Shown here in pieces: positions 1 through 6,561 of a DNA stretch of 13,029 nt. Made by a program: the position numbers and the translations under genes. Location of the stretch: assembly GCA_964354865.1 (NCBI GenBank), contig CAYHBN010000046.1:1-13029 (forward strand), given 5' to 3'. How positions within the stretch are numbered: the first letter of the stretch is position 1; every line of letters starts with the position of its first letter. The notes under the pieces are model-generated. The model did no database searches and had not been told where the DNA came from. It saw only the letters and a program-made list of their open reading frames with translations. This stretch comes from JAHFJU01 sp964354865 (GTDB lineage Bacteria; Patescibacteriota; Gracilibacteria; UBA1369; UM-FILTER-53-11).

Positions 1-500
1 TCGTTCATAGATTTCATAAAATCAAGCAAAGAAATTCCGGGAGCATCAAAGTCTAAAATAAGTAGGTGATGTGGCTCATCAATTTCTTCACAGTTCAGCG
101 GGATCGATTTGCTAATGGTTGCCGTGTATGGGCAATTTCGCAGTGTTTTTAGTACGGATTCTTCTTGGGCATTTTCTCGTATTCCACGTTGTATGTATTT
201 CACTCGTACTTCGGCATCTAGATCAGCGGGAAGTAAATTGAAACGTGGAAACTTTCCCACGACAATTTTTTGTGGATTGCTATCTTCGTGGCCAAAGTAT
301 ATGTAGCTTCTAACGGTACATATCGCATATGAAAAGGTATATCCACCGAAATGTATCGGCGACATTTCGGCTATTGGAACCTTGTTCGTCTGCATATACT
401 GTGCCGCCTCATCAATAGAACCAAAGTTTGCAGGCAGTTTTTTAATTGCGGATAGTAACGGTGAATCATCTAAAATATCTTGAGATTCTCGAATGGGCAT
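1..500 (-). CDS. Partial hypothetical protein, possible protein-kinase-like N-lobe
   Basis: An uninterrupted reading frame starts at an ATG at 500 on the minus strand and runs off the left edge, giving 166 codons with no stop. I cannot name the family. The order of short motifs resembles the small lobe of a protein kinase or aminoglycoside phosphotransferase: a strand with a lysine (KIVVGKFPRF, about residues 79-88), a helix starting with a glutamate (EESVLKTL, about 115-122) that could be the alpha-C helix, and a hydrophobic strand followed by LLILDFDAPGISLLDF (about 147-162), like a hinge. The glycine loop is not clear and the catalytic half lies outside the window, so the kinase idea is weak. 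The start is supported by a TATAGT box seven bases upstream. The gene is divergent from the one at 614. Confidence 0.6.
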   Translation of the reverse strand, partial: MPIRESQDILDDSPLLSAIKKLPANFGSIDEAAQYMQTNKVPIAEMSPIHFGGYTFSYAICTVRSYIYFGHEDSNPQKIVVGKFPRFNLLPADLDAEVRVKYIQRGIRENAQEESVLKTLRNCPYTATISKSIPLNCEEIDEPHHLLILDFDAPGISLLDFMKSMN

Positions 501-507
501 AGAGGTG

Positions 508-535
508 ACTATACCGCTTTTTATTATTTAGGCAA
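508..535 (-). promoter_or_regulatory. Promoter for the left-edge gene (leaderless)
   Basis: On the minus strand, TTGCCT (535-530) is followed by a 16-base spacer and TATAGT (513-508). The hexamer ends seven bases before the ATG at 500, so transcription should begin at or next to the start codon. No ribosome-binding site is present between them. Confidence 0.5.
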
Positions 536-578
536 TAGTTGGGCGCGTCGGGTTTATGGTTTTTTGATCTGCTAAACA

Positions 579-607
579 TTGAGAGAAAGCCATAATTTTG
601 CTATACT
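579..607 (+). promoter_or_regulatory. Promoter for the 614 gene (leaderless)
   Basis: TTGAGA (579-584), an exact 17-base spacer and TATACT (602-607) form a near-consensus sigma-70 type promoter. The ATG at 614 begins seven bases after the last base of the -10 box, which is where transcription would start. The mRNA therefore appears to be leaderless. Confidence 0.65.
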
Positions 608-613
608 ACCCCG

Positions 614-1549
614 ATGGGTATTCTCGATAATATACGGGGGAGGGTGGGTGCCATGAAAGAAGGAGTGCGCACTGCGCAAGAGGATATAATGCAGGGCTTG
701 AGCTTATATAGACGTCGAACTGCCGAATTGACGGAGCAAGCACTCGCCCGCCGTGAAAGCGAATATGTTCCTGCAGCTACACTTAGTAAAGGTGTCGCAG
801 CTCTTGGAAACGGTATTTTGGCACGGCAACTCGATGAAGATACGATTGCTGTAGGTTCACAAGATTTTTCGAGAGATGAACTTTCGATACCTGATCCTGA
901 ATTGCAACTGACTCAACATGATCTGAATTCTGAATTCACACCATCGTCCAGATCTGCGTGGTCATGTAGGCTTGGGAGTGGAAATAACACTCTTTTTATT
1001 GCGGCCTATGATGGAATAAATGAAGGAAAAAGGGCAGGAGAAAGAATCCTTGTTATAAAAAATGCGAGTGGTCGAATACTGCGTGTGATGTCTCACCCAT
1101 TTGAAAAACGTAATAGCGTCGCCGAAAAACCAGTGGCTGCATCTATACGTGTGCCTTCTTCCGTTGAGGCTCCTTATAGTGATGATTTTGCCGACCTGTT
1201 TGATGGCGAAGGCGAAATTTCCTTACAAGAGGGAATGATCATGAGCAAAAAAGATCAAAATACGCTCAAGGTTGGTGACAGAGAATTTTCGTTCGAACAA
1301 TTTATGCGCGTTATCAATCCAAATAATCGTATAAGCTTTGAGGCGGTTGGGCTCACCGAGGCAAAAATACTCACTACTTACAATAAGCTAGACTGGTCCT
1401 GCACACTGGGGTCTGGCGATACTCAAATTACGCTAACAATTTTCGAATTAAAGAGTAATCCAAAATATCGTAACGTCGTTATTACCGATAGCACTGGCAA
1501 AATTCGAGGAGAAATATCCTCTGCGATTTTCAATTCCCCAAACTGGTAA
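614..1549 (+). CDS. Hypothetical protein with a tandemly duplicated WSCxLGSG domain
   Basis: I do not recognise this 311-residue protein. It has a helical, charged N-terminus (residues 1-50) followed by two copies of a domain of about 100 residues, roughly 66-163 and 207-306, joined by a linker rich in Ser, Asp and Glu. Each copy starts with a short GIL/GMI segment and an xVGxxxFS motif. Each then has the signature WSCxLGSG (116-123 and 261-268), a beta-rich stretch ending in a xGxIR-type turn, and a final phenylalanine. Conserved Trp, Cys and Gly in both copies suggest a duplicated fold. No signal peptide or membrane segment is seen, so it is probably cytoplasmic. The start is fixed by the promoter seven bases upstream. 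Its stop codon directly abuts the stop of the convergent NAD kinase gene. Confidence 0.75.
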   Translation: MGILDNIRGRVGAMKEGVRTAQEDIMQGLSLYRRRTAELTEQALARRESEYVPAATLSKGVAALGNGILARQLDEDTIAVGSQDFSRDELSIPDPELQLTQHDLNSEFTPSSRSAWSCRLGSGNNTLFIAAYDGINEGKRAGERILVIKNASGRILRVMSHPFEKRNSVAEKPVAASIRVPSSVEAPYSDDFADLFDGEGEISLQEGMIMSKKDQNTLKVGDREFSFEQFMRVINPNNRISFEAVGLTEAKILTTYNKLDWSCTLGSGDTQITLTIFELKSNPKYRNVVITDSTGKIRGEISSAIFNSPNW

Positions 1550-2422
1550 TTACGCCCCCCAATTCAATTTCTTTCGCAGCATCGCGTAGTAGCTCGTCCC
1601 TTTAAAGCGAACCATGCGCATAGCGCGGCTCGACGTTCTAATTTTAATAATGTCGTCTTTGTGTAAATTAAACGCCTCTTGGCCATCGAGCGTCAGTACA
1701 ATAGGTTTTTTCGCCTCTCGCCACTCGGTTTTTAGCGTGATTTCAATAAGACGATCTGCGGGGATTATGATAGGTCTCACACCAAGTCGAAGTGAGCAAA
1801 TAGGGGCTACGATAAAGGCCGCAACACGAGGATGAACGACGGGTCCACCTGCAGAAAGCGAATGTCCGGTTGATCCTGTTGGCGTTGAAACAATGAGCCC
1901 GTCAGCTCGATAACAACAGAGCTTTTGTTTATTTACGCTTACATCAAGGTTGATTACACGTGCGAATCCTCCTTGATTTATTACTCCTTCATTGAGCGCC
2001 ATTGAAGTGTGAATTTTTTTGCCACCGCGATACACGGTAACGCGCAGTACATCTCGGTCATCGATTAGGTAGTCGCCCTTAAATAATTTTGTAATTGCCT
2101 TCGGAATGTCTTTCGGCGCTATAGAAGTTAAAAATCCCACATTGCCCATATTGACCCCCAAAATGAGCGTTGGTTTTTTGCCGAGACAACGAGCCGTTTT
2201 TAAAAGCGTCCCATCGCCCCCGAGCACTATGGCAACATCTACACGATTGAGTACTTGCGATCGTGTGTATCCTTTTTTATGAAAAAGCGGCCCAGTCACT
2301 TCGTCGAATATAATCTCTGCGTTGTTTTTTTCGAGTAGTTTTACCAACTCATTCAAACAGACACGGTTTTTTTCAGGCACCGTATGTTTTGCGATAATTC
2401 CAATCTTTTGGGGTTTATCCAC
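1550..2422 (-). CDS. nadK: NAD kinase (ATP-NAD kinase family)
   Basis: The protein phosphorylates NAD to NADP in the cytoplasm, using ATP or polyphosphate in this family. At 290 residues its length is typical. The diagnostic motifs are present in order: GGDGTLL at 68-74 with the catalytic Asp70, the NE pair at 144-145, the glycine-rich ADGLIVSTPTGST at 173-185 continuing into SLSAGGP, a RPIIIP segment at 216-221, and LDGQ at 245-248. After TGST the sequence is GHSL where many homologues have AYSL, a modest variation. The start is GTG at 2422, placed six bases after a TATACT box, so it is probably leaderless. The gene lies just downstream of the glycosyltransferase gene but has its own promoter inside the end of that gene. 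Its stop abuts the stop of the convergent gene with no intergenic base. Confidence 0.95.
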   Translation of the reverse strand: MDKPQKIGIIAKHTVPEKNRVCLNELVKLLEKNNAEIIFDEVTGPLFHKKGYTRSQVLNRVDVAIVLGGDGTLLKTARCLGKKPTLILGVNMGNVGFLTSIAPKDIPKAITKLFKGDYLIDDRDVLRVTVYRGGKKIHTSMALNEGVINQGGFARVINLDVSVNKQKLCCYRADGLIVSTPTGSTGHSLSAGGPVVHPRVAAFIVAPICSLRLGVRPIIIPADRLIEITLKTEWREAKKPIVLTLDGQEAFNLHKDDIIKIRTSSRAMRMVRFKGTSYYAMLRKKLNWGA

Positions 2423-2428
2423 GGCTCT

Positions 2429-2437
2429 AGTATACCA
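2429..2437 (-). promoter_or_regulatory. Extended -10 promoter of nadK
   Basis: On the minus strand TGG precedes TATACT (2434-2429), giving an extended -10 element. The hexamer ends six bases before the GTG start at 2422. No convincing -35 is visible at the expected place, which fits an extended -10 promoter. The element lies only a few bases beyond the stop codon of the upstream glycosyltransferase gene. Confidence 0.55.
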
Positions 2438-2438
2438 T

Positions 2439-3614
2439 TTATTGAGCCATGCGGATAGCCTCTATGCTTTGTGCAGCGCACCTTTCCCAGGTGAATTTTT
2501 CAGCATGTTCGAGCCCCGATTGGGCAAGTGTTGTTCTGAGTGATTCATCATGAAGCAAAATAGTCATTTTTTCGCGCATGTCAGCCACGCTAACAGGATT
2601 ACACAACAGCGCACTTACCCCGCAAACTTCTGGTAACGACGAAGCATTTGAGCAAACAACAGGTGTTTCGCATGCCATTGCTTCGAGTGGAGGCAATCCG
2701 AATCCTTCGTAGAGACTTGGGAATACAAAGAGTGTTGCACGTCTGTAATACTCAGGTAATTCTGTGCCAGAAATATGAGTTAGATGCGATATTCGGTGAG
2801 CGTGTTGGTTGATTTTTTTGATGAGCTGTTGCGAGTTCCAGCCATTTCCCCCAATGAGTACCAATTTGTATTCTGCAAATTTTTCATCGAGTGTTAAAAA
2901 TGCGTCAACGAGTGTCGATATATTTTTTCGTGGTTCAAGGCCACCGACCGTGAGAATGATTTTTTCGCGAGGTGTCGTTGCGGTCTTTTCTACCTTCGAC
3001 TTTATAAAAAACGATTCATCTACGCCAAGCGGAGTGACGACTATTTTTTCTTTCGTATAAGGGAAAAGCACCGCGAGGTCTTTCGCAGTATTGTGCGATG
3101 GTACGAGTATTTTTGCTGCCTTTCTTAGCGCGCGACCCGCAAATACTTTTTCTATGAGTGCCGCTTTTTTCTGATGCGTTTTTTCTTTAAACGCAATCAA
3201 GTCGTGTACGGTGACTACGCTCTTATATTTTTTTGGGAGCAAAAAGGGGACTATGAAACTTGTAGGCGAAAAATATATGAAAGGTTCCACTGCCATTCCT
3301 TTTTCGTCCTCGCGGATCCTCGCTGCTGCTCGTCTGATACTCTTTCTCGTCCTCTCGGATCCTCGCTTCTGCTCGCCTAATACTCTCCCTTGCCATTCTC
3401 TCGCCACTGCGGTGTGCCAAAACATCCCACGTTTTTCTATGTTCACACATTCAACGTTTTTAAATTTCTCAAAATCCTCATTTTTTTCTCGCCCATACAA
3501 AACAAATGAAACATCTGAATTCGCTTTTACCATAGTCATAACAACATGATATGTGTAACGGCTTTTTCCCGATTTTTGTTCGCGCGCTTCTCGAATGTCG
3601 ATACCAATGACCAT
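2439..3614 (-). CDS. GT4-family (GT-B fold) glycosyltransferase
   Basis: This is a retaining glycosyltransferase of the GT4 type, which transfers a sugar from a nucleotide donor; the substrate cannot be told from sequence. Counting from the ATG at 3614, the N-terminal half begins MVIGIDIR, a standard first strand, and contains VTVHDL (134-139). The C-terminal Glycos_transf_1 domain has VGGLEPRKN (223-231) and the donor-binding E-x7-E motif in YEGFGLPPLE (E303 and E311). An upstream in-frame ATG at 3632 would add six residues, but the TATACT box at 3626-3621 would then lie inside the coding sequence. The box ends six bases before 3614, so I prefer 3614. Residues about 76-107 form a basic, Arg/Glu-rich insert encoded by a 43-bp tandem duplication. 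It is probably cytoplasmic, serving cell-envelope glycan synthesis (inference). Confidence 0.9.
   Translation of the reverse strand: MVIGIDIREAREQKSGKSRYTYHVVMTMVKANSDVSFVLYGREKNEDFEKFKNVECVNIEKRGMFWHTAVAREWQGRVLGEQKRGSERTRKSIRRAAARIREDEKGMAVEPFIYFSPTSFIVPFLLPKKYKSVVTVHDLIAFKEKTHQKKAALIEKVFAGRALRKAAKILVPSHNTAKDLAVLFPYTKEKIVVTPLGVDESFFIKSKVEKTATTPREKIILTVGGLEPRKNISTLVDAFLTLDEKFAEYKLVLIGGNGWNSQQLIKKINQHAHRISHLTHISGTELPEYYRRATLFVFPSLYEGFGLPPLEAMACETPVVCSNASSLPEVCGVSALLCNPVSVADMREKMTILLHDESLRTTLAQSGLEHAEKFTWERCAAQSIEAIRMAQ
3305..3390. repeat. Imperfect 43-bp tandem duplication inside the glycosyltransferase gene
   Basis: Copies at 3305-3347 and 3348-3390 match at about 37 of 43 positions and both contain the core GGATCCTCGCT. 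The period is 14 codons plus one base, so the two copies are read in different frames within one open gene. The glycosyltransferase frame gives SIRRAAARIREDEK from the first copy. The same type of peptide, SIRRAEARIREDEK, appears in another frame of the second copy. Confidence 0.8.
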
Positions 3615-3620
3615 ATGCGT

Positions 3621-3626
3621 AGTATA
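3621..3626 (-). promoter_or_regulatory. -10 element of the glycosyltransferase gene
   Basis: TATACT on the minus strand ends six bases before the ATG at 3614, the same spacing as at 614, 2422 and 6980. No good -35 is visible. An inverted repeat lies about 30 bases further upstream. Confidence 0.5.
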
Positions 3627-3655
3627 ACGCATTTTTTACGCTAGGCGGCGAAAAA

Positions 3656-3685
3656 CGCTGCTGTTACTTATTAACAACAGAAGCG
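3656..3685. repeat. Inverted repeat in the divergent control region
   Basis: Ten-base arms (CGCTGCTGTT at 3656-3665 and AACAGAAGCG at 3676-3685) match at nine of ten positions around a ten-base centre. It sits between the divergent glycosyltransferase gene and the membrane-protein cluster, upstream of both putative -10 boxes. It could be an operator or activator site. There is no U-run to suggest a terminator in the direction of either gene. Confidence 0.5.
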
Positions 3686-3697
3686 GCTCCCTAAGCC

Positions 3698-3724
3698 TTG
3701 CATTAGCCATTTTGTGCGTATAGT
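3698..3724 (+). promoter_or_regulatory. Possible promoter of the membrane-protein cluster
   Basis: TTGCAT (3698-3703) and TATAGT (3719-3724) are separated by 15 bases, which is short. If the -10 is real, transcription starts near 3731 and the leader to the GTG at 3738 is about seven bases. Confidence 0.35.
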
Positions 3725-3737
3725 CTCGTTCGTAGAT

Positions 3738-4001
3738 GTGCATGCATGTAACGCGGTTTTGAATCCCGTAACCTTCGTTTTTATGCTTTTCCAGATTGCA
3801 TTACTGAGCATTTTTCACACACTATCTGCGCTTTTTTTAGTTGCGGTGTTGTATCGCATGTACTCTTATATTAGGCGCTATAGATTTAATGAAACAAAGT
3901 ACACATTGCTCTTTGGATTTGTGCATTTGCATTGGTTAGTGTGGCTTTACATGGGTGCAGTTTTGATTCTGCCAATTGTTTCGTATTTCATATTATTTTA
4001 A
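3738..4001 (+). CDS. Small two-helix membrane protein, hypothetical
   Basis: An orphan hydrophobic protein of about 73-95 residues depending on the start. It has two membrane helices, the first around FQIALLSIFHTLSALFLVAV and the second around WLVWLYMGAVLILPIVSYF. A short basic loop joins them (YSYIRRYRFNETK), followed by an aromatic stretch with FVHLHW. Candidate starts are GTG at 3714, GTG at 3738 and ATG at 3783. The TATAGT box at 3719-3724 makes 3714 unlikely, and I prefer 3738, but the ATG at 3783 would also keep both helices. None has a ribosome-binding site. The next gene starts six bases after its stop, so they are probably co-transcribed. No function can be assigned. Confidence 0.65.
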   Translation: MHACNAVLNPVTFVFMLFQIALLSIFHTLSALFLVAVLYRMYSYIRRYRFNETKYTLLFGFVHLHWLVWLYMGAVLILPIVSYFILF

Positions 4002-4007
4002 ATTTTT

Positions 4008-4718
4008 ATGGATTCGACTCATACTAATAAACATAGGAATTTTAAGGGGCAGCTTCCTGACGAAACTATTGTTTGCTTTACTCGCAAGCACTCCGTACAG
4101 GTGATCCCGTATATTTTTGCAGCTCTGATTGTGAGCGTTGTAACCCTATTTCTTCCCTTCATTATCGATCAAAAATCACTCATCGCCGCACTCGGACAGG
4201 GCGGTTTTTTTGTGCTTGGTTCAATGGTGATCTTTGCGTTTACCTATGCAACACATTTTTTGTTTACCAAAATATTTAATTATTATTTGAGAATTTTTCT
4301 CGTCACCAATCAACGAATTATCGATTTGCATAAAACACTTTTTATTACTGATCAAAGACTCACCGTCATGTTGAGCGAAATACAAGATGTGTCTATGGAT
4401 AAAATCGGTATTATGCAGACGATTTTTAACTACGGAACGCTCAATATTGTCGTTTCTGGTACTGCACAGACTAAGTCGATTCACCGTATTCCAAATCCTG
4501 ATTATCACTTTAGAAAAATTGTCCAGGCTCGCCAGGAATACATGAACAGAATCGTTTTATTACAGGGACAAAAGTACAATGAACCGAGTCCGCCGCATGA
4601 GCAATGGGGGAGCGTAACACCTCAGACTCAGGCGCAAGATGCCGTTGCTATGCGCAGTATTTTTAGACCACTCCCCGTAGAGTCGCCAGCTGTCGACGCA
4701 CTGTTGCCTCTTCAGTAA
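4008..4718 (+). CDS. PH-domain-containing membrane protein (bPH2/YdbS-like)
   Basis: This 236-residue protein has a short soluble N-terminus, two membrane helices (about 32-52 and 66-88) and a cytoplasmic bacterial PH domain (about 92-175). The pattern YYLRIFLVTNQRII followed by LSEIQDVSMDKIG, then FNYGTLNIVVSG, is characteristic of the bPH2 (YdbS/YdbT-like, formerly DUF304) family. A Pro/Gln-rich tail of about 55 residues follows and looks disordered. Bacterial PH domains of this family have no firmly established general role. Membrane-associated scaffolding or export is sometimes proposed. The gene starts six bases after the previous stop and has no ribosome-binding site, only AT-rich sequence. 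Confidence 0.85.
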   Translation: MDSTHTNKHRNFKGQLPDETIVCFTRKHSVQVIPYIFAALIVSVVTLFLPFIIDQKSLIAALGQGGFFVLGSMVIFAFTYATHFLFTKIFNYYLRIFLVTNQRIIDLHKTLFITDQRLTVMLSEIQDVSMDKIGIMQTIFNYGTLNIVVSGTAQTKSIHRIPNPDYHFRKIVQARQEYMNRIVLLQGQKYNEPSPPHEQWGSVTPQTQAQDAVAMRSIFRPLPVESPAVDALLPLQ

Positions 4719-4732
4719 TCTTCTGTTACCTT
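4704..4732 (+). promoter_or_regulatory. Possible internal promoter before the 4744 gene
   Basis: TTGCCT (4704-4709), a 17-base spacer and TACCTT (4727-4732) preceded by TGT form a plausible promoter overlapping the end of the PH-domain gene. The -10 ends 11 bases before the ATG at 4744, giving a leader of only a few bases. Confidence 0.4.
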
Positions 4733-4743
4733 AGGGCAGAATT

Positions 4744-5430
4744 ATGAATACAAGTCGCCTAAAAGATAGTTTTACGCGTTCTGCAAAGCACACCAAAATT
4801 ATGGTGGTTGCGGCATCAATCTTGGCTCTCTCGACTTTTTTACCATGGTACCAAGATGTTGATACCTACAGAACGGGCGATCAGTTTTTAGGAGTCACTG
4901 GCCCTACCTCATTTATTGGTTTTTCTATTTTGTTTCTTTCTCTTGCATCTGTTTTGCTTAATAGTTACTCAATGCTCGGAAAAAGATTGATTAAATTGCC
5001 ATGGAAAGATTCGAGTTTTCATCTGTTTGCAGGCTTGCAATCTCTCTTTTTGCTTTTTGTCGCTAATACTATTTTCTTTAATCCTCAATTTGGTATCAAC
5101 ATTACGCTTAAAGAAAGTCAGTTTGGTATGACCTTTGCTGTTCTTGCTAGTGCAGCTTTTGTGTATGGTGCATTTGTTGCACATAAAGATGCGAAGGTGA
5201 ATGGCGATAATAATGTATTGGGAACCTTGAATCCACTTATTTCGTTTGGAAAAAGAACACATGCGCCCGTCACACAAGAAAAAAACCGCGATGTTGATTC
5301 AGTGAATGAAGCAATAAGAGAATCCGATGAACATCGTGCATTTATGTTCGGTGATTCCGGTACTCAATCTAGTTCTTCAGATTCTCTTGAAGAAAGAGAA
5401 AAAGAGGCGCTTGAACAACAATTATTATAA
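4744..5430 (+). CDS. Four-helix integral membrane protein with acidic cytoplasmic tail, hypothetical
   Basis: I do not recognise this 228-residue protein. Four hydrophobic segments are visible at about 17-37, 53-73, 93-112 and 127-147. A TFLPWYQ motif follows the first helix, a feature seen in several small uncharacterised membrane proteins. The first helix is preceded by basic residues, so the N-terminus is probably inside. The last 80 residues are hydrophilic and increasingly acidic, with a serine run (SSSSDS) and a final Glu-rich helix (EEREKEALEQQ), suggesting a disordered cytoplasmic tail that could bind a partner. The gene follows the PH-domain gene by 25 bases and is followed after two bases by a small zinc-ribbon gene, so the products may act together at the membrane (inference). 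Confidence 0.75.
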   Translation: MNTSRLKDSFTRSAKHTKIMVVAASILALSTFLPWYQDVDTYRTGDQFLGVTGPTSFIGFSILFLSLASVLLNSYSMLGKRLIKLPWKDSSFHLFAGLQSLFLLFVANTIFFNPQFGINITLKESQFGMTFAVLASAAFVYGAFVAHKDAKVNGDNNVLGTLNPLISFGKRTHAPVTQEKNRDVDSVNEAIRESDEHRAFMFGDSGTQSSSSDSLEEREKEALEQQLL

Positions 5431-5432
5431 CT

Positions 5433-5711
5433 ATGACAGAATCTCAAGCCACACAAACAGACCTTTCTAAAATAACGTCAATTGTAGAAAATGCGGTGCC
5501 CTCTACTGTGCCTGAAATTCCTGCACAGGTTAAAGTTGTTTTTTTCTGTAAAGATTGCGAGAAGATCGTTGCCGGTATTAAGATAGGAGGAAAATATGTC
5601 TATAAATGTCCACTCTGTCACACTAAAAATGTAGCTTTTGGTACAGAGAAAAGCATTCGAAGTTTTTTCCGCGTAAAAGAGTATGCCGAAGGCACTGCTA
5701 CTCGCCCTTAG
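5433..5711 (+). CDS. Small zinc-ribbon protein, hypothetical
   Basis: A 92-residue protein with a single zinc ribbon: CKDC (Cys39, Cys42) and CPLC (Cys59, Cys62), separated by a short beta-hairpin region with GGKYVYK. About 35 residues of low-complexity, Ser/Thr/Pro-rich sequence precede the ribbon, and a basic tail with SIRSFFRVKEY follows. The four cysteines should bind one zinc ion; whether the ribbon contacts nucleic acid or protein is unknown. The ATG lies two bases after the stop of the four-helix membrane protein gene, so translation is probably coupled and the two products may be functional partners. It ends 19 bases from the end of the convergent peptidase gene, with no clear terminator between. 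Confidence 0.8.
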   Translation: MTESQATQTDLSKITSIVENAVPSTVPEIPAQVKVVFFCKDCEKIVAGIKIGGKYVYKCPLCHTKNVAFGTEKSIRSFFRVKEYAEGTATRP

Positions 5712-5730
5712 TCGCATTCAGTTTTCTTAA

Positions 5731-6561
5731 TTACCCACCGACGATTATCAGTATTTTTTCGCCGTGAATTACGTCGCCCTGATTCCAGTCGTGTAGCGCG
5801 TTGTAGAGTGTTTCAAGTGTATATACGTAGTTGTGTCCGCGGCGGGTGCCTGGATCATTCGTAATTATGTCATTATTTTTTGTGTAACCCTTAATGACCA
5901 GCATGTGATATATGGGTCCCGGCGCGGTGAAGTTGGGGTTTCCTAGCAGTTGACCTGCCGCAGGCATGATAATGAGTTTGTCGTTATTTAGTGCTTCGAT
6001 AATTGTGTCTAAGAAATATTCTTGTGAGGTTATTTTCCGTATAGAGACATCTGCGAAATGAAAATATTTTACCAACACCTGTGCCGCTTGTTCAGTGCTC
6101 GTATTCATATATTCGCCAATATTTGCAGCTTCCCAGTCGTTGAGTTTTAGCAGCTCTGATTCTGCCGATTTAGGAGTAAATTTCTTATTGTTGAAATAGG
6201 CATCTGCCATTAATTCAGAGGCTTCTTCGCAGGTTTCTTCATGAATTTCATCCCACTCTGCGAATGGTGCCTGAGAGGTAAAGGGAACGGCGAGGTTTAT
6301 TTCTTCAGCAAATGCTTTAACTATTTGTTTGTTTTTAGTATTTGAATAGTATGGTTGATTTTCGGTCGATGTTCTTTTTATTACGGTAGTACCGCCAGCT
6401 GCATCTGAAGTAGATTTTAGGTCTAATCTTATTTCTTTAGGGAGTCTTAACTTTTGCAGAACATCAATGAGGTCTCTAATTGCTGCACGTTGAAAATATC
6501 CAATAATCGCGAGGCCTATAAGTAAGGGGATGAGTGCGTACTTGATTCTTTTGATTTTCAT
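5731..6561 (-). CDS. Membrane-anchored C39-like cysteine peptidase
   Basis: The 276-residue protein has a basic N-terminus and one membrane helix (about 8-22), acting as a signal anchor, so the rest is outside the cytoplasmic membrane. The catalytic domain (about 88-276) matches the peptidase C39-like family. It has NLAVPFTSQAPF with the likely oxyanion Gln97, the nucleophile Cys111 in EETCEEAS, His219 in YHMLVIKGY and Asp236 in TNDPGT. All key residues are present. C39 peptidases classically cut double-glycine leaders, but here there is no ABC transporter domain. A role in processing surface proteins or breaking down external peptides is inference. Its ATG overlaps the stop codon of the upstream GGQ gene (TAATG), indicating translational coupling as the third gene of an operon. 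Confidence 0.88.
   Translation of the reverse strand: MKIKRIKYALIPLLIGLAIIGYFQRAAIRDLIDVLQKLRLPKEIRLDLKSTSDAAGGTTVIKRTSTENQPYYSNTKNKQIVKAFAEEINLAVPFTSQAPFAEWDEIHEETCEEASELMADAYFNNKKFTPKSAESELLKLNDWEAANIGEYMNTSTEQAAQVLVKYFHFADVSIRKITSQEYFLDTIIEALNNDKLIIMPAAGQLLGNPNFTAPGPIYHMLVIKGYTKNNDIITNDPGTRRGHNYVYTLETLYNALHDWNQGDVIHGEKILIIVGG

Noticed and set aside
3223..3450. A 75-codon minus-strand frame overlapping the glycosyltransferase, containing the SIRRAEARIREDEK peptide
   Set aside because: It lies inside a well-supported glycosyltransferase in another frame and exists because the 43-bp repeat is open in several frames. It is noted only as evidence for the out-of-phase duplication.
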